From Actinomycetales bacterium (GTDB lineage Bacteria > Actinomycetota > Actinomycetes > Actinomycetales > Microbacteriaceae): 9,349 bases of DNA. The first letter of the stretch is position 1. Each line of letters starts with the position of its first letter. Made by a program: the position numbers and the translations under genes. Below are positions 1-7,932 of this stretch, piece after piece. The notes under the pieces were generated by a model that saw nothing but the letters and a program-made list of their open reading frames with translations, was not told the origin of the DNA and did no database searches. The stretch is from the NCBI GenBank assembly GCA_028868555.1, contig JAGWUG010000022.1, positions 1 to 9,349 on the forward strand. The letters run 5' to 3'.

Positions 1-1
1 G

Positions 2-286
2 GCCAAGCAGCAGATGCTGCACTCGCTGGTCTACGCATACAACGACCGTCGCGACCGCAAGAGCAACTTCCGTCGTCTGTGGATCCAGCGCATCAACGCT
101 GCAACCCGCGCTAACGGAATGACCTACAACCGTTTCATCCAGGGTCTGAACCTGGCTGGCATCACCGTTGACCGTCGCATCCTTGCTGACATGGCCATCA
201 ACGATGCAGCTACCTTCAGCAAGCTGGTTGCTGCTGCCAAGGCCGCACTTCCTGCCGACACCTCGGCACCGAAGGCCGCCAACTAA
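2..286 (+). CDS. rplT: 50S ribosomal protein L20, C-terminal part (5' end outside window)
   Basis: L20 binds 23S rRNA and is needed early in assembly of the large ribosomal subunit. The reading frame is open from base 2 and gives 94 residues before TAA (284-286). Family proteins run to about 115-130 residues, so roughly the first 30 are missing upstream. The visible part matches the conserved globular domain: a [17 protein letters not shown] segment (family: YAYrDRRqRKrqFRqLW), then [20 protein letters not shown] and DRRILADMA, ending in a helix [11 protein letters not shown] with a short tail typical of actinobacterial L20. An ATG at 14 is an internal methionine, not the start, because the conserved L20 sequence continues upstream of it. 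In most bacteria this gene closes the infC-rpmI-rplT operon. Here the next gene begins 7 nt after the stop, so co-transcription is likely. Identification is very secure. Confidence 0.97.
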   Translation, partial: AKQQMLHSLVYAYNDRRDRKSNFRRLWIQRINAATRANGMTYNRFIQGLNLAGITVDRRILADMAINDAATFSKLVAAAKAALPADTSAPKAAN

Positions 287-288
287 GG
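285..288 (+). promoter_or_regulatory. Ribosome binding site deciding the methyltransferase start
   Basis: AAGG overlaps the rplT stop codon and lies 5 nt before the ATG at 294. It supports that ATG over an in-frame ATG at 168 that lies inside rplT. Confidence 0.55.
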
Positions 289-293
289 CAAGC

Positions 294-1088
294 ATGCTAA
301 TCGATCCCAAGTCCAGTTTGGTCAAAGGGGTCGCTAGGCTCTCAAAGAAAGACGCCCGGTCCCAGACCGGGCTCTTTCTGCTTGAGGGGTTGCAGGGTCT
401 GAAAGAGGCCCTGCGCTTCCCAAAGCTAATCGTTGAGCTCTACGCAACCCCGGAATGCGTCGAACGCAATCCAGAGTTGTTTGAGCGCGCCCGCGGCAGC
501 CGCATCGATGTAACGCTGGTTTCCGACCGCGTGCTCGAGCAGATGTGCGACACCACCACCCCCCAGGGCGTGGTTGCAGTTTGCGAGCAGGTTGACGTGG
601 TGCTCGAAGAGGTACTGCGCCTAAAGCCAAAGCTGGTGGCAGTGCTCTCCCAGGTTCGTGACCCGGGCAACGCAGGTACAGTGCTTCGCGCCGCCGATGC
701 CGCCGGAGCAGACGCCGTCATTTTCAGCGACAACAGCGTGGATCTTTACAACCCAAAGGTGGTTCGTTCCACCACGGGAAGCATCTTCCACCTTCCAATC
801 GTGATTGGCGCCGAAATCGGCGACACCATTGCCAAGCTGCAGCAGGCAGGCATTCAGGTGTTTGCGGCTGATGGTGGCGGGAGTCTCATCACCGAGCTGC
901 CCGCTGGAACCCTAGCCAAGCCAACTGCTTGGGTATTTGGCAACGAGGCCTGGGGCTTCGAGCCAGAGACCCTGGCCGCCGTTGACACCGTAGTTGGGCT
1001 GCCGCTTTATGGTCCGGCTGAGAGCCTAAACCTGGCCACCGCCGCCAGCGTTTGCCTGTATCAGAGCGCCTTCGCTCAGCGAGCCTAA
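294..1088 (+). CDS. TrmH/SpoU-family RNA 2'-O-ribose methyltransferase
   Basis: A 264-residue SPOUT-superfamily enzyme that probably transfers a methyl group from S-adenosylmethionine to a ribose 2'-OH in rRNA or tRNA. Residues about 22-98 look like the SpoU substrate-binding domain (FLLEG near 28-32; TTTPQGVVAV at 87-96). The catalytic domain carries the three SpoU motifs: motif 1 DPGNAGTVLRAADAAG (123-138), whose N126 and R132 are family-conserved; motif 2 VFGNEAWGF (214-222), with the conserved Glu at 218; and motif 3 LPLYGPAESLNLATAAS (236-252), which forms part of the cofactor-binding trefoil knot. The start at 294 gives the usual length and has an AAGG site. An upstream in-frame ATG (168) would add 42 residues that merely translate rplT in another frame. 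A gene of this family beside pheS is common in Gram-positive bacteria (for example ysgA in Bacillus subtilis). The exact target nucleotide cannot be read from sequence: RlmB-like, TsnR-like and TrmH-like enzymes share these motifs, so I give no symbol. Confidence 0.93.
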   Translation: MLIDPKSSLVKGVARLSKKDARSQTGLFLLEGLQGLKEALRFPKLIVELYATPECVERNPELFERARGSRIDVTLVSDRVLEQMCDTTTPQGVVAVCEQVDVVLEEVLRLKPKLVAVLSQVRDPGNAGTVLRAADAAGADAVIFSDNSVDLYNPKVVRSTTGSIFHLPIVIGAEIGDTIAKLQQAGIQVFAADGGGSLITELPAGTLAKPTAWVFGNEAWGFEPETLAAVDTVVGLPLYGPAESLNLATAASVCLYQSAFAQRA

Positions 1089-1112
1089 ATCCGCACAAAC
1101 TAGAGCCACAAC

Positions 1113-1128
1113 GGCCTGCTAACAGGCC
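1113..1128. other. Perfect 6-bp stem-loop between the methyltransferase gene and pheS
   Basis: GGCCTG, loop CTAA, CAGGCC: a perfect GC-rich stem with a tetraloop, 24 nt after the methyltransferase stop. No T-run follows, so it is not a standard intrinsic terminator. It lies where a -35 region would sit for the possible pheS promoter, so it could be a weak terminator, an operator or chance. Seen directly; role unknown. Confidence 0.4.
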
Positions 1129-1147
1129 TCAAATGGTCCTCAAAAGG

Positions 1148-1153
1148 TAGACT
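1148..1153 (+). promoter_or_regulatory. Possible -10 element for pheS (leaderless or near-leaderless)
   Basis: TAGACT fits the actinobacterial -10 pattern TANNNT and ends 9 nt before the pheS ATG at 1163, so a transcript would begin within a few bases of the start codon. It is the only TANNNT match in the 74-nt gap. No clear -35 hexamer lies 16-18 nt upstream. The only purine-rich site, AAAAGG (1142-1147), ends 15 nt before the ATG, too far for an ordinary Shine-Dalgarno, which favours leaderless initiation. Inference only. Confidence 0.35.
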
Positions 1154-1162
1154 GAAACCCTT

Positions 1163-2203
1163 ATGACTAGCGAAAATCCAATCTCCGCTGCCCAGGTAGA
1201 TGCCGTGGTTGCAGAGGCTCTGGCCGCCATTGCGGCCGCCTCAGATCTCACCGCGCTGAAGTCCGTGCGTTCGTCCGTTCTGGGCGAGCAGTCGCCAATC
1301 GCTGGTCTCAACAGCCAGCTGGGCAAGATTGCCCCAGAGTTCAAGGCCGAGGCCGGCAAGATTGTGGGCCAGGCCCGCGGTTCGCTAAACCAGGCCTATT
1401 CCGCTCGCGAAACCGAGTTGTTCGCAGCCGAGGAGCGCGCCAAGCTGGCCGCCGAGTCTGTTGACGTTACCGCGTCTCCACTCACCGCGCGCATCGGTGC
1501 GCGCCACCCACTTGCCCTGCTCCAGGAGCAGATTTCCGACATCTTCGTTGGCATGGGTTGGGAGATCGCCGAGGGTCCAGAGCTCGAAAACGAGTGGTTT
1601 AACTTCGACGCTCTCAACTTTGATGTTGACCACCCTGCTCGAGCCATGCAGGACACCTTCTTCGTGGAGCCGGTGGAGAGCCACCTGCTGCTGCGCACCC
1701 ACACCTCTCCGGTTCAGGTGCGTTCCATGCTGGAGCGCGAAGTGCCAATCTATGTTCTCTGCCCTGGCCGTGTGTTCCGCACCGATGAGCTTGACGCCAC
1801 CCACACCCCGGTATTCCATCAGGTCGAGGGACTGGCAATCGACAAGGGCCTAACTATGGCCGATCTTCGCGGCACCCTGGAGCACTTCGCTCGCAGCATG
1901 TTTGGCCCAGACGCTCAGATTCGCCTGCGTCCTTCGTTCTTCCCGTTCACCGAGCCTTCGGCCGAGCTTGACGTATGGCACCCGGGTGCCAAGGGCGGCG
2001 CCCGCTGGGTTGAGTGGGGCGGCTGCGGCATGGTGAACCCAAATGTTTTGAAGGCCGCCGGCATCGACCCCGAGGAGTTCTCGGGCTTCGCCTTTGGCAT
2101 GGGCATCGAGCGCACGCTCATGTTCCGCAACGACGTAAAGGACATGCACGACATGGTTGAGGCCGACGTGCGTTTCAGCGAGCAGTTTGGATTGGTGCTG
2201 TAA
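1163..2203 (+). CDS. pheS: Phenylalanine--tRNA ligase alpha subunit
   Basis: Catalytic subunit of the cytoplasmic (alpha-beta)2 phenylalanyl-tRNA synthetase, which activates Phe with ATP and charges tRNA-Phe. It has 346 residues, normal for bacterial PheS. Residues 1-100 form the Ala/Glu/Lys-rich N-terminal coiled-coil arm that contacts tRNA. The class II core follows: motif 1 around [20 protein letters not shown] (132-151); motif 2 from [19 protein letters not shown] (202-220), with the ATP-binding Arg at 206; the Phe-pocket segment FPFTEPSAE (260-268); and motif 3 [12 protein letters not shown] (309-320), with the conserved Arg at 317. The pocket Ala of the FAFGMG motif is present (A310), as in wild-type enzymes. 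There is no well-placed Shine-Dalgarno before the ATG, and a -10-like TAGACT lies just upstream. Its stop TAA shares its last A with the pheT start, so the two subunits are translationally coupled. The 74-nt leader is too short for a T-box. Confidence 0.98.
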   Translation: MTSENPISAAQVDAVVAEALAAIAAASDLTALKSVRSSVLGEQSPIAGLNSQLGKIAPEFKAEAGKIVGQARGSLNQAYSARETELFAAEERAKLAAESVDVTASPLTARIGARHPLALLQEQISDIFVGMGWEIAEGPELENEWFNFDALNFDVDHPARAMQDTFFVEPVESHLLLRTHTSPVQVRSMLEREVPIYVLCPGRVFRTDELDATHTPVFHQVEGLAIDKGLTMADLRGTLEHFARSMFGPDAQIRLRPSFFPFTEPSAELDVWHPGAKGGARWVEWGGCGMVNPNVLKAAGIDPEEFSGFAFGMGIERTLMFRNDVKDMHDMVEADVRFSEQFGLVL

Positions 2204-4755
2204 TGCGCGTTCCTTTGAATTGGTTGGCAGAGTATGTAGACCTGCCGGGTGACGCCACCCCAGACTCGGTCATGGCCGAGCTTGTGAAGGTTGGCCTCGA
2301 AGAAGAGGGCGCTCACGGCTATGACGTGACCGGCCCGGTTGTGGTTGGCAAGGTGCTGGAGTTCACTCCGGAGGAGCAGTCCAACGGCAAGACCATTCGC
2401 TGGTGCCAGGTGCAGGTTGCACCTACCGGTGAAAAGGCCGCCGATGGTGGCGAAGCCGTCCGCGGCATCGTGTGTGGTGCCGGCAACTTTGAAGTTGGCG
2501 ACAAGGTAGTTGTCTGCCTTCCTGGCGCTGTGCTGCCTGGCCCGTTCCCAATCGCCGCTCGCAAGACCTACGGCCACATCTCGGACGGCATGCTTGCTTC
2601 CGGTCGTGAGCTCGGTCTCAGCGAAGACCACGGCGGCATCCTGCGCCTCGCAGAGCTGGGTCTAGACCCAAAGGTTGGCACCGATGCCAAGGAGCTGTTG
2701 CACCTTGATGACACCGCCGCCGAAATCAACGTCACCCCGGACCGCGGCTACTGCCTCAGCATCCGTGGTGTAGCTCGCGAGTACTCGCACGCCACCGGAA
2801 GCGCGTTCCGCGACCCGGCCGGCAACGCCGAGCCTCAGTCCACCAGCGGTTTCCCGCTGCTGGTCAACGACCAGGCTCCAATCCGTGGACGCAACGGCTG
2901 CACCCGCTTCGTGCTGCGTCAGGTGACCGGCATCGATGCCACCCGCCCAACCCCGCCGTGGATGGTTTCCCGCCTGAAGCTGGCTGGCATGCGCTCCATT
3001 TCGCTGATCGTGGATATCACCAACTACGTGATGCTCGAGCTGGGTCAGCCGACTCACGCCTACGACTTTGACAAGCTCACCGGCGGCATGCAGGTTCGTC
3101 GCGCCACCAAGGGCGAGACCCTGAAGACTCTTGACGGTCAGGTGCGCAAGCTGCACCTGGAAGACCTCGTGATTGCCGATGACTCTGGCGCTATCGGCCT
3201 GGCCGGCGTCATGGGTGGCGAGTCCACCGAGGTCACCGATGGCACCGTGAACGTGCTCATCGAGGCCGCCAACTTCGACCCAATCTCCATTGCCCGTTCG
3301 GCTCGTCGCCACAAGCTGCCCTCCGAGGCCAGCAAGCGCTTCGAGCGCGGTGTTGATCACTCGATGGCCAAGCACGCCGCTGCACGTGTGGTCCAGCTGC
3401 TCGAGGTGCACGGCCGCGGCGAGGCTCAGTGGTTTGGCGCGGACTACCGCTCCTACGAGCCGCAGCCAACCATTTGGCTGCCGGAAGGCTTTGCCACTTC
3501 CATGGTTGGCGTTCCTTACGAGAACTACGAGATCACCCAGGTGCTGCAGGCCATTGGTTGCGTGGTCGCGCACGTTGACGGCGGCTTCGAGGTAATCCCT
3601 CCAACCTGGCGTCCAGACCTGACCCACAAGACCGACCTGGTTGAGGAAGTGGCCCGCATCACCGGCTACGACCGCATTCCAACTCGTCTGCCGGTTGCGC
3701 CTCCAGGCCGTGGCTACACCCGCGCTCAGCAGCAGCGCCGCAAGGCCGCAAACGCTCTGGCCGCCGCCGGTGTCACCGAAGTCTTGAACTACCCGTTCGT
3801 CACCGATGCCCAGCTCGACTGGGTTGCAGTGGCCGAACTGGCCAGCACCCAGGCCGGAGCATCGGTGCCAGTGGCTGCCGTGAAGCTTGCCAACCCGCTG
3901 CAGGGTCAGGCCTCCAACATGCGCGTTTCGCTGCTGCCAGCTCTGGTTGAGGCGGCTGCACGCAACCACTCTCGCGGACTCACCAACCTGGCAATCTACG
4001 AGGTCGGTTCGGTGTTCCACCCGGCCAAGACCGTGGGTAAGACGGGCGACCTGCCTATCGGCAACGAGCGTCCTTCGGTGAAGGCTATTGCAACTCTTGA
4101 GACCACCATCCCGGCACAGCCAAAGCACCTCGCTGCGGTGTTCCTGGGTGACCGCAATCAGCAGCAGGTTGGCACCAAGACCGAGGCTGCCGGCTACCAG
4201 GACGCAATCCAGGCCGCCCGCATCGTTGGTCTCGCCTTCGGAGCGCAGATTGAGGTTCGCCAGGCTTCGCCTAAGGGCTTCCACCCGGGCCGCACCGCCG
4301 AGCTTTTCGTTCGCAATGCCGATGGCGACCAGGTGATTGGTTACGCCGGCGAGCTCGACCCAGCTCTGGCTGCCGAGAACCACCTGCCTCGTCGCGTTGG
4401 TGCGCTCGAGATCAACCTCGACCACCTAGGTCAGGTCGCGCCAGAATCGGTTCAGGCGAGTGCGGTTCACACCCACCCGGCTGCCACCCAGGACGTGTCC
4501 CTGGTGGTTGCAGCCGACGTACCAGCCGCATCGGTTCGCGCGGCGCTGGTTGAAGGCGCCGGGGCATTGCTCGAGCACATTCAGCTCACCGACGACTACC
4601 GTGGCACCGGAATCGACGCCGGCCACAAGTCTCTCACCTTTGCACTTCGTTTCCGCGCCACCGACCGAACCCTTACTCAGGCGGAGGCATCGGAGGCCAA
4701 GGAGGCCGGAGTGGCAGTTGCCAACGAGCGCTTCGGGGCGGTCATCCGCGGCTAG
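2203..4755 (+). CDS. pheT: Phenylalanine--tRNA ligase beta subunit
   Basis: Large subunit of phenylalanyl-tRNA synthetase: it supports the alpha active site, binds tRNA and edits mischarged Tyr-tRNA-Phe. Its 850 residues are a normal length for actinobacterial PheT. Domain order is complete: N-terminal segment ([15 protein letters not shown]); EMAP-like tRNA-binding domain about 42-160 ([14 protein letters not shown], 91-104); B3/B4 editing domain about 215-390 ([20 protein letters not shown], 271-290; [12 protein letters not shown], 374-385); B5 domain about 420-495 (PPTWRPDL, 466-473; [13 protein letters not shown], 481-493); catalytic-like core about 500-745 ([16 protein letters not shown], 564-579); and C-terminal FDX-ACB anticodon-binding domain about 757-850 ([12 protein letters not shown], 758-769; [10 protein letters not shown], 795-804). 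The ATG overlaps the pheS stop (TAATG). No clear Shine-Dalgarno precedes it, so reinitiation by ribosomes finishing pheS is likely and would match subunit stoichiometry. No truncation or frameshift is seen. Confidence 0.98.
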   Translation: MRVPLNWLAEYVDLPGDATPDSVMAELVKVGLEEEGAHGYDVTGPVVVGKVLEFTPEEQSNGKTIRWCQVQVAPTGEKAADGGEAVRGIVCGAGNFEVGDKVVVCLPGAVLPGPFPIAARKTYGHISDGMLASGRELGLSEDHGGILRLAELGLDPKVGTDAKELLHLDDTAAEINVTPDRGYCLSIRGVAREYSHATGSAFRDPAGNAEPQSTSGFPLLVNDQAPIRGRNGCTRFVLRQVTGIDATRPTPPWMVSRLKLAGMRSISLIVDITNYVMLELGQPTHAYDFDKLTGGMQVRRATKGETLKTLDGQVRKLHLEDLVIADDSGAIGLAGVMGGESTEVTDGTVNVLIEAANFDPISIARSARRHKLPSEASKRFERGVDHSMAKHAAARVVQLLEVHGRGEAQWFGADYRSYEPQPTIWLPEGFATSMVGVPYENYEITQVLQAIGCVVAHVDGGFEVIPPTWRPDLTHKTDLVEEVARITGYDRIPTRLPVAPPGRGYTRAQQQRRKAANALAAAGVTEVLNYPFVTDAQLDWVAVAELASTQAGASVPVAAVKLANPLQGQASNMRVSLLPALVEAAARNHSRGLTNLAIYEVGSVFHPAKTVGKTGDLPIGNERPSVKAIATLETTIPAQPKHLAAVFLGDRNQQQVGTKTEAAGYQDAIQAARIVGLAFGAQIEVRQASPKGFHPGRTAELFVRNADGDQVIGYAGELDPALAAENHLPRRVGALEINLDHLGQVAPESVQASAVHTHPAATQDVSLVVAADVPAASVRAALVEGAGALLEHIQLTDDYRGTGIDAGHKSLTFALRFRATDRTLTQAEASEAKEAGVAVANERFGAVIRG

Positions 4756-4800
4756 TCGCACAAAGTTTTACCTCAACACCCAGCGGGCACCCGCCCAGAC

Positions 4801-4805
4801 AAGGA
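4801..4805 (+). promoter_or_regulatory. Shine-Dalgarno site of argC
   Basis: AAGGA with 6 nt to the argC ATG. It ends the 56-nt pheT-argC gap, in which I found no TANNNT -10 match and no convincing ARG box. argC may therefore be read through from pheST or use a promoter that does not fit the simple pattern. Confidence 0.7.
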
Positions 4806-4811
4806 AGCGAA

Positions 4812-5861
4812 ATGGTTTATTCGGTAGCAATCGCCGGTGCCAGTGGCTACGTGGGTGGCGAACTGCTGCGCCTAATCTCGGCGCACCCGCAGCTAGAGGT
4901 CAAGACCGTCACCGCAAACAGCAACGTGGGCGAAAAGGTGGCAACTCTGCACCCGCACCTGCGTCAGTACGCTGAGCTAGTTTTCAGTCCCACCGATGCC
5001 GCCACCCTGGCCGGCCACGACATCGTGTTCCTCGCCATGCCGCACACCAAGAGCGCCGAGGTTGCCGCCTGGATTTCCGAAGACACCCTGGTTCTGGACT
5101 GTGGCGCCGACTTCCGCCTCGAGAACGAGGACGACTGGATCAAGTTCTACGGCGGTACCTACGCCGGCCACTGGAACTACGGAATGCCGGAACTGCTCGT
5201 TGAGGGTGGCAAGGACAAGCAGCGCAAGAACCTGGTTGGCGCCAAGCGCATCGCGGTTCCTGGCTGCAACGCCACCGCTGTTACTCTCGCGCTGGCCCCT
5301 GGCGTCGGCGAAGTCCTCCTCGAGCCACACGACATCGTGAGCGCTCTTTCGGTTGGAACCTCTGGCGCCGGCCGCACCCTCAAGACCAACCTGCTCGCTT
5401 CCGAGATCCTCGGTTCTGCCTCGGCATACGGTGTTGGTGGCGTTCACCGTCACACCCCGGAGATCGAGCAGAATCTGCGCCACGCCTCCGGTCGCTCCGT
5501 GGTTCTCAACTTCACTCCTGCCCTGGTTCCGATGAGCCGCGGCATCCTTGCAGTTAACACCGCCAAGTTGGTGCCAGGCACCACCGAGGCTCAGCTGCGC
5601 GCTGCCTACGAGAAGGCCTACGGTCAGGAGAAGTTTGTGCAGGTCCTGCCCGCCGGACAGTTCCCAAGCACCGCCAGCACCCTGGGTGTAAACACCTGCC
5701 TCATCGGCATTGCCGTTGACGAGCACGCCGGCCGCGCGGTAATCGTCTCCGCCATCGACAACATGGTCAAGGGCACCGCTGGCGCCGCCATTCAGTCTCT
5801 AAACATCGCACTGGGTCTACCCGAAGACACCGGTCTAACCGTGAACGGAGTAGCACCATGA
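4812..5861 (+). CDS. argC: N-acetyl-gamma-glutamyl-phosphate reductase
   Basis: Third step of arginine synthesis: NADPH-dependent reduction of N-acetyl-gamma-glutamyl phosphate to N-acetylglutamate semialdehyde. The 349 residues match type 1 ArgC. The Rossmann dinucleotide loop is [12 protein letters not shown] (9-20). CGADFRLE is at 97-104, and the catalytic cysteine is C152 in VPGCNATA (149-156). Next come a glycine-rich [10 protein letters not shown] (182-191), the active-site histidine motif [13 protein letters not shown] (210-222; one of H212/H214 should be the base), LVPMSRGIL (238-246) and the C-terminal [15 protein letters not shown] (317-331). A strong AAGGA site supports the start. 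The stop TGA overlaps the argJ ATG (ATGA), so the two are translationally coupled. The gene lies directly downstream of pheT, as in many actinobacteria, although the two genes have no known functional link. Confidence 0.98.
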   Translation: MVYSVAIAGASGYVGGELLRLISAHPQLEVKTVTANSNVGEKVATLHPHLRQYAELVFSPTDAATLAGHDIVFLAMPHTKSAEVAAWISEDTLVLDCGADFRLENEDDWIKFYGGTYAGHWNYGMPELLVEGGKDKQRKNLVGAKRIAVPGCNATAVTLALAPGVGEVLLEPHDIVSALSVGTSGAGRTLKTNLLASEILGSASAYGVGGVHRHTPEIEQNLRHASGRSVVLNFTPALVPMSRGILAVNTAKLVPGTTEAQLRAAYEKAYGQEKFVQVLPAGQFPSTASTLGVNTCLIGIAVDEHAGRAVIVSAIDNMVKGTAGAAIQSLNIALGLPEDTGLTVNGVAP

Positions 5862-7012
5862 CCGTTACCGTAGCCAAGGGCTTCGTGGCAGCAGGCGTTG
5901 CCGCCGGCCTGAAGAAGAGCGGCAACAAGGACGTCTCGCTGGTGGTAAACCAGGGTCCGCGCAAGGCTGCCGCAGCCGTTTTCACCTCTAACCGCTGCCA
6001 GGCCAACCCTGTGCTCTGGAGCAAGCAGGTCATCACCGATGGTGAGGTCGAGGCAATCATCCTCAACTCCGGTGGCGCCAACTGCTACACCGGCTCGGAG
6101 GGTTTCCAGACCACTCACGCCACCGCCGAAAAGGTGGGGGAGCTGCTCGGTGTTTCCGCAGGCGACGTTCTGGTCTGTTCAACCGGACTAATCGGTGACC
6201 AGCTCGACCGACCAAAGCTGCTCGCCGGCGTTGAGGCAGCCGCCGCTAACCTGAGCGCCGACAACGGAGTTCAAGCCGCTGAGGCAATCATGACCACCGA
6301 CTCGGTTAGCAAGACCGCACAACGTGCCTCTGCTGCCGGCTGGGTCATCGGTGGAATGGCCAAGGGTGCCGGCATGCTAGCCCCGGGTCTGGCAACCATG
6401 CTGGTGGTTATCACCACCGATGCCGACCTGCCATCCCACATTCTCGACTCCGCGCTTCGCAGCGCCACCCGAGTAACCTTCGACCGTCTCGACTCCGACG
6501 GCTGCATGAGCACCAACGACACCGTTGCACTCATGGCTTCGGGTGCCAGCGGTGTTGAGGCAGACCCTCAGGAGTTCGTTCAGCTCCTAACCGAGCTGTG
6601 CCAGGACCTATCGCTGCAGCTCCTTGGCGATGCCGAGGGCTCGAGCCACGACATCGCTATCGCAGTAACCGGTGCCGCATCGGAGACCGACGCGGTTGAG
6701 GTAGGTCGCTCGGTTGCGCGAAACAATCTGTTCAAGGCGGCCATCTACGGCAACGACCCAAACTGGGGCCGCATCCTCGCGGCCGTGGGTACTACCAGCG
6801 CCGAGTTCGACCCTTACAACATCGATGTCTCGATCAACGGCGTGAGCGTTAGCCGCCTGGGTCAGCCGGATCAGTCCCGCGACCTAATCGACCTGACCGG
6901 TCGTCGCGTGGACATCGGCATCAACCTGAACTCGGGTTCGGCCGCGGCCACCATCTACACCAACGACCTCACCCACGCCTATGTCACCGAGAACAGCGAG
7001 TACTCCTCGTGA
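5858..7012 (+). CDS. argJ: Glutamate N-acetyltransferase / ornithine acetyltransferase (ArgJ)
   Basis: Transfers acetyl from N-acetylornithine to glutamate, releasing ornithine and regenerating N-acetylglutamate (acetyl-cycling route). Some ArgJ proteins can also use acetyl-CoA as N-acetylglutamate synthase; sequence alone does not settle which type this is. The protein has 384 residues. It is made as a precursor that self-cleaves before a threonine: the site is [13 protein letters not shown] (170-182), with T180 as the expected nucleophile and N-terminus of the beta chain (alpha 1-179, beta 180-384). Oxyanion-hole motif STGLIG is at 108-113. Other family motifs are [11 protein letters not shown] (69-79), MTTDS (145-149), [10 protein letters not shown] (214-223), [10 protein letters not shown] (259-268) and GNDPNWGR (298-305), with the usual C-terminal ENSEYSS. 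GGAG at 5847-5850, 7 nt upstream, supports the start, which overlaps the argC stop by 4 nt. The stop TGA in turn overlaps the argB GTG. Confidence 0.98.
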   Translation: MTVTVAKGFVAAGVAAGLKKSGNKDVSLVVNQGPRKAAAAVFTSNRCQANPVLWSKQVITDGEVEAIILNSGGANCYTGSEGFQTTHATAEKVGELLGVSAGDVLVCSTGLIGDQLDRPKLLAGVEAAAANLSADNGVQAAEAIMTTDSVSKTAQRASAAGWVIGGMAKGAGMLAPGLATMLVVITTDADLPSHILDSALRSATRVTFDRLDSDGCMSTNDTVALMASGASGVEADPQEFVQLLTELCQDLSLQLLGDAEGSSHDIAIAVTGAASETDAVEVGRSVARNNLFKAAIYGNDPNWGRILAAVGTTSAEFDPYNIDVSINGVSVSRLGQPDQSRDLIDLTGRRVDIGINLNSGSAAATIYTNDLTHAYVTENSEYSS

Positions 7013-7902
7013 TCGGATCGGAGGCGCAGAACCAGCAGCTTGCCAGCATCAAAGCGGCAACTCTGATCGAGTCGCTGCCATGGCTACAGCAGTTCCACGA
7101 CAAGGTTGTGGTGGTCAAGTTTGGCGGCAACGCCATGGTCGATGCCGAGCTTCAGCGTGCCTTCTGCGAGGACATGGCATACCTGCGCTGGGTTGGCATC
7201 AAGCCGGTGGTCGTGCACGGCGGAGGTCCGCAGATCTCGGCTGCCCTCAAGGAAAAGGGAATCCAGTCCGAGTTCAAGGGCGGCCTTAGAGTCACCACCA
7301 AGGAAACCATCGGCATCGTCCGAGACGTTCTCCGCAACCAGATCTCGGCTGATCTAGCGAGCATGATCGCCGAGGCCGGGGGAGACCCTGTCGTGCTCTC
7401 GGGCGAAGACTCGTTCCTGTTCCGCGCCGAGAAGACCTACCTTGACACCGATGCGGGCCAGGTCGACATCGGCTTCGTTGGCGAGGTCACCAGTGTTAAC
7501 CCTCGCGTGGTGCTGGATGCCCTCAACGCCGGCAAGATTCCTGTGATTTCAACCGTTGCGCCTGGTGCCGACGGCGAGCTCTACAACGTAAACGCCGACC
7601 TAGCTGCCGCTGCGGCTGCGGTTGCCTTTGGTGCCGCCAAGCTAATGGTGCTCACCGATGTAGCAGGTCTCTACAGCGACTGGCCAAACCTAGATTCGCT
7701 GGTTTCCGAAATCACCGTGGCCGAGCTCGAGCAGATGCTGCCGAGCCTAGAATCCGGCATGATTCCAAAAATGCAGGCTTGCCTGCAGGCGGTCATCGGT
7801 GGAGTGCCACGCGCTCACGTGATTGACGGCCGCACCCCGCACAGCATTCTGCTGGAGATCTTCACCCAGACCGGCGTTGGTACGCTGGTCGTTCCAAACT
7901 AG
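7009..7902 (+). CDS. argB: Acetylglutamate kinase
   Basis: Phosphorylates N-acetylglutamate at the gamma-carboxyl with ATP, usually the controlled step when ArgJ recycles acetyl. It is a 297-residue amino-acid-kinase-fold protein. Motifs: KFGGNAM (37-43), HGGGPQI (70-76), GLRVT (92-96), NVNAD (193-197), TDVAGLY (216-222) and MIPKM (251-255). The N-terminal helix with [11 protein letters not shown] (19-29) and the C-terminal stretch 270-292 ([10 protein letters not shown], then LLEIFT and GVGT) are the features known from arginine-inhibited hexameric kinases, so I infer feedback inhibition by arginine. The start is GTG in a GTGA overlap with the argJ stop. No Shine-Dalgarno precedes it (the upstream bases are CTCCTC), so translation probably depends on coupling to argJ. 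No alternative in-frame ATG or GTG occurs before the conserved helix. Confidence 0.97.
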   Translation: MIGSEAQNQQLASIKAATLIESLPWLQQFHDKVVVVKFGGNAMVDAELQRAFCEDMAYLRWVGIKPVVVHGGGPQISAALKEKGIQSEFKGGLRVTTKETIGIVRDVLRNQISADLASMIAEAGGDPVVLSGEDSFLFRAEKTYLDTDAGQVDIGFVGEVTSVNPRVVLDALNAGKIPVISTVAPGADGELYNVNADLAAAAAAVAFGAAKLMVLTDVAGLYSDWPNLDSLVSEITVAELEQMLPSLESGMIPKMQACLQAVIGGVPRAHVIDGRTPHSILLEIFTQTGVGTLVVPN

Positions 7903-7913
7903 CCTCCGGCTAG
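7899..7913. other. Hairpin spanning the argB stop codon
   Basis: CTAGCC, loop TCC, GGCTAG: a perfect 6-bp stem whose left arm contains the argB TAG stop. It ends 7 nt before the argF Shine-Dalgarno and fills almost half of the 30-nt argB-argF spacer, where argD sits in many relatives. There is no T-run, so it is not an intrinsic terminator. It could stabilise or process the message, or be chance. Confidence 0.4.
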
Positions 7914-7920
7914 CAAACCA

Positions 7921-7927
7921 GAAGGAG
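7921..7927 (+). promoter_or_regulatory. Strong Shine-Dalgarno site of argF
   Basis: GAAGGAG with 5 nt to the ATG at 7933, the strongest site in the window. It gives argF independent translation initiation, unlike argB. Confidence 0.8.
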
Positions 7928-7932
7928 CAACC

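Noticed and set aside
170..182. Altered ArgJ self-cleavage site (protein residues 170-182; APGLATML instead of APNMATML)
   Set aside because: The cleaved Ala-Thr pair is intact, and variation of the two preceding residues is normal among actinobacterial ArgJ proteins. Coordinates here are residue numbers in ArgJ.
168..293. In-frame ATG at 168 that would extend the methyltransferase by 42 residues
   Set aside because: The extension lies entirely within rplT in another frame, has no family similarity, and the ATG at 294 has an AAGG site and gives the normal length.
1113..1128. Intrinsic terminator after the methyltransferase gene
   Set aside because: The stem is perfect but only 6 bp and is followed by TCAAATGG rather than a T-run.
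1089..1162. T-box riboswitch or leader-peptide attenuator before pheS
   Set aside because: The gap is only 74 nt, with no specifier loop, no T-box core sequence and no Phe-rich short reading frame.
2662..4425. Long open frame on the minus strand inside pheT
   Set aside because: It mirrors the pheT codons; the + strand encodes a full PheT with every domain. Such antisense frames are common when third positions are rich in C and G.
4783..4796. Small GC hairpins before argC (GCGG/CCGC or GGGC/GCCC)
   Set aside because: The stems are only 4 bp and mutually exclusive, in C/G-rich DNA; not enough to call a regulatory structure.
4756..4811. ArgR operator (ARG box) upstream of argC
   Set aside because: No sequence resembling two AT-rich half-sites of the ARG-box type is visible; AAAGTTTTA alone is too weak.
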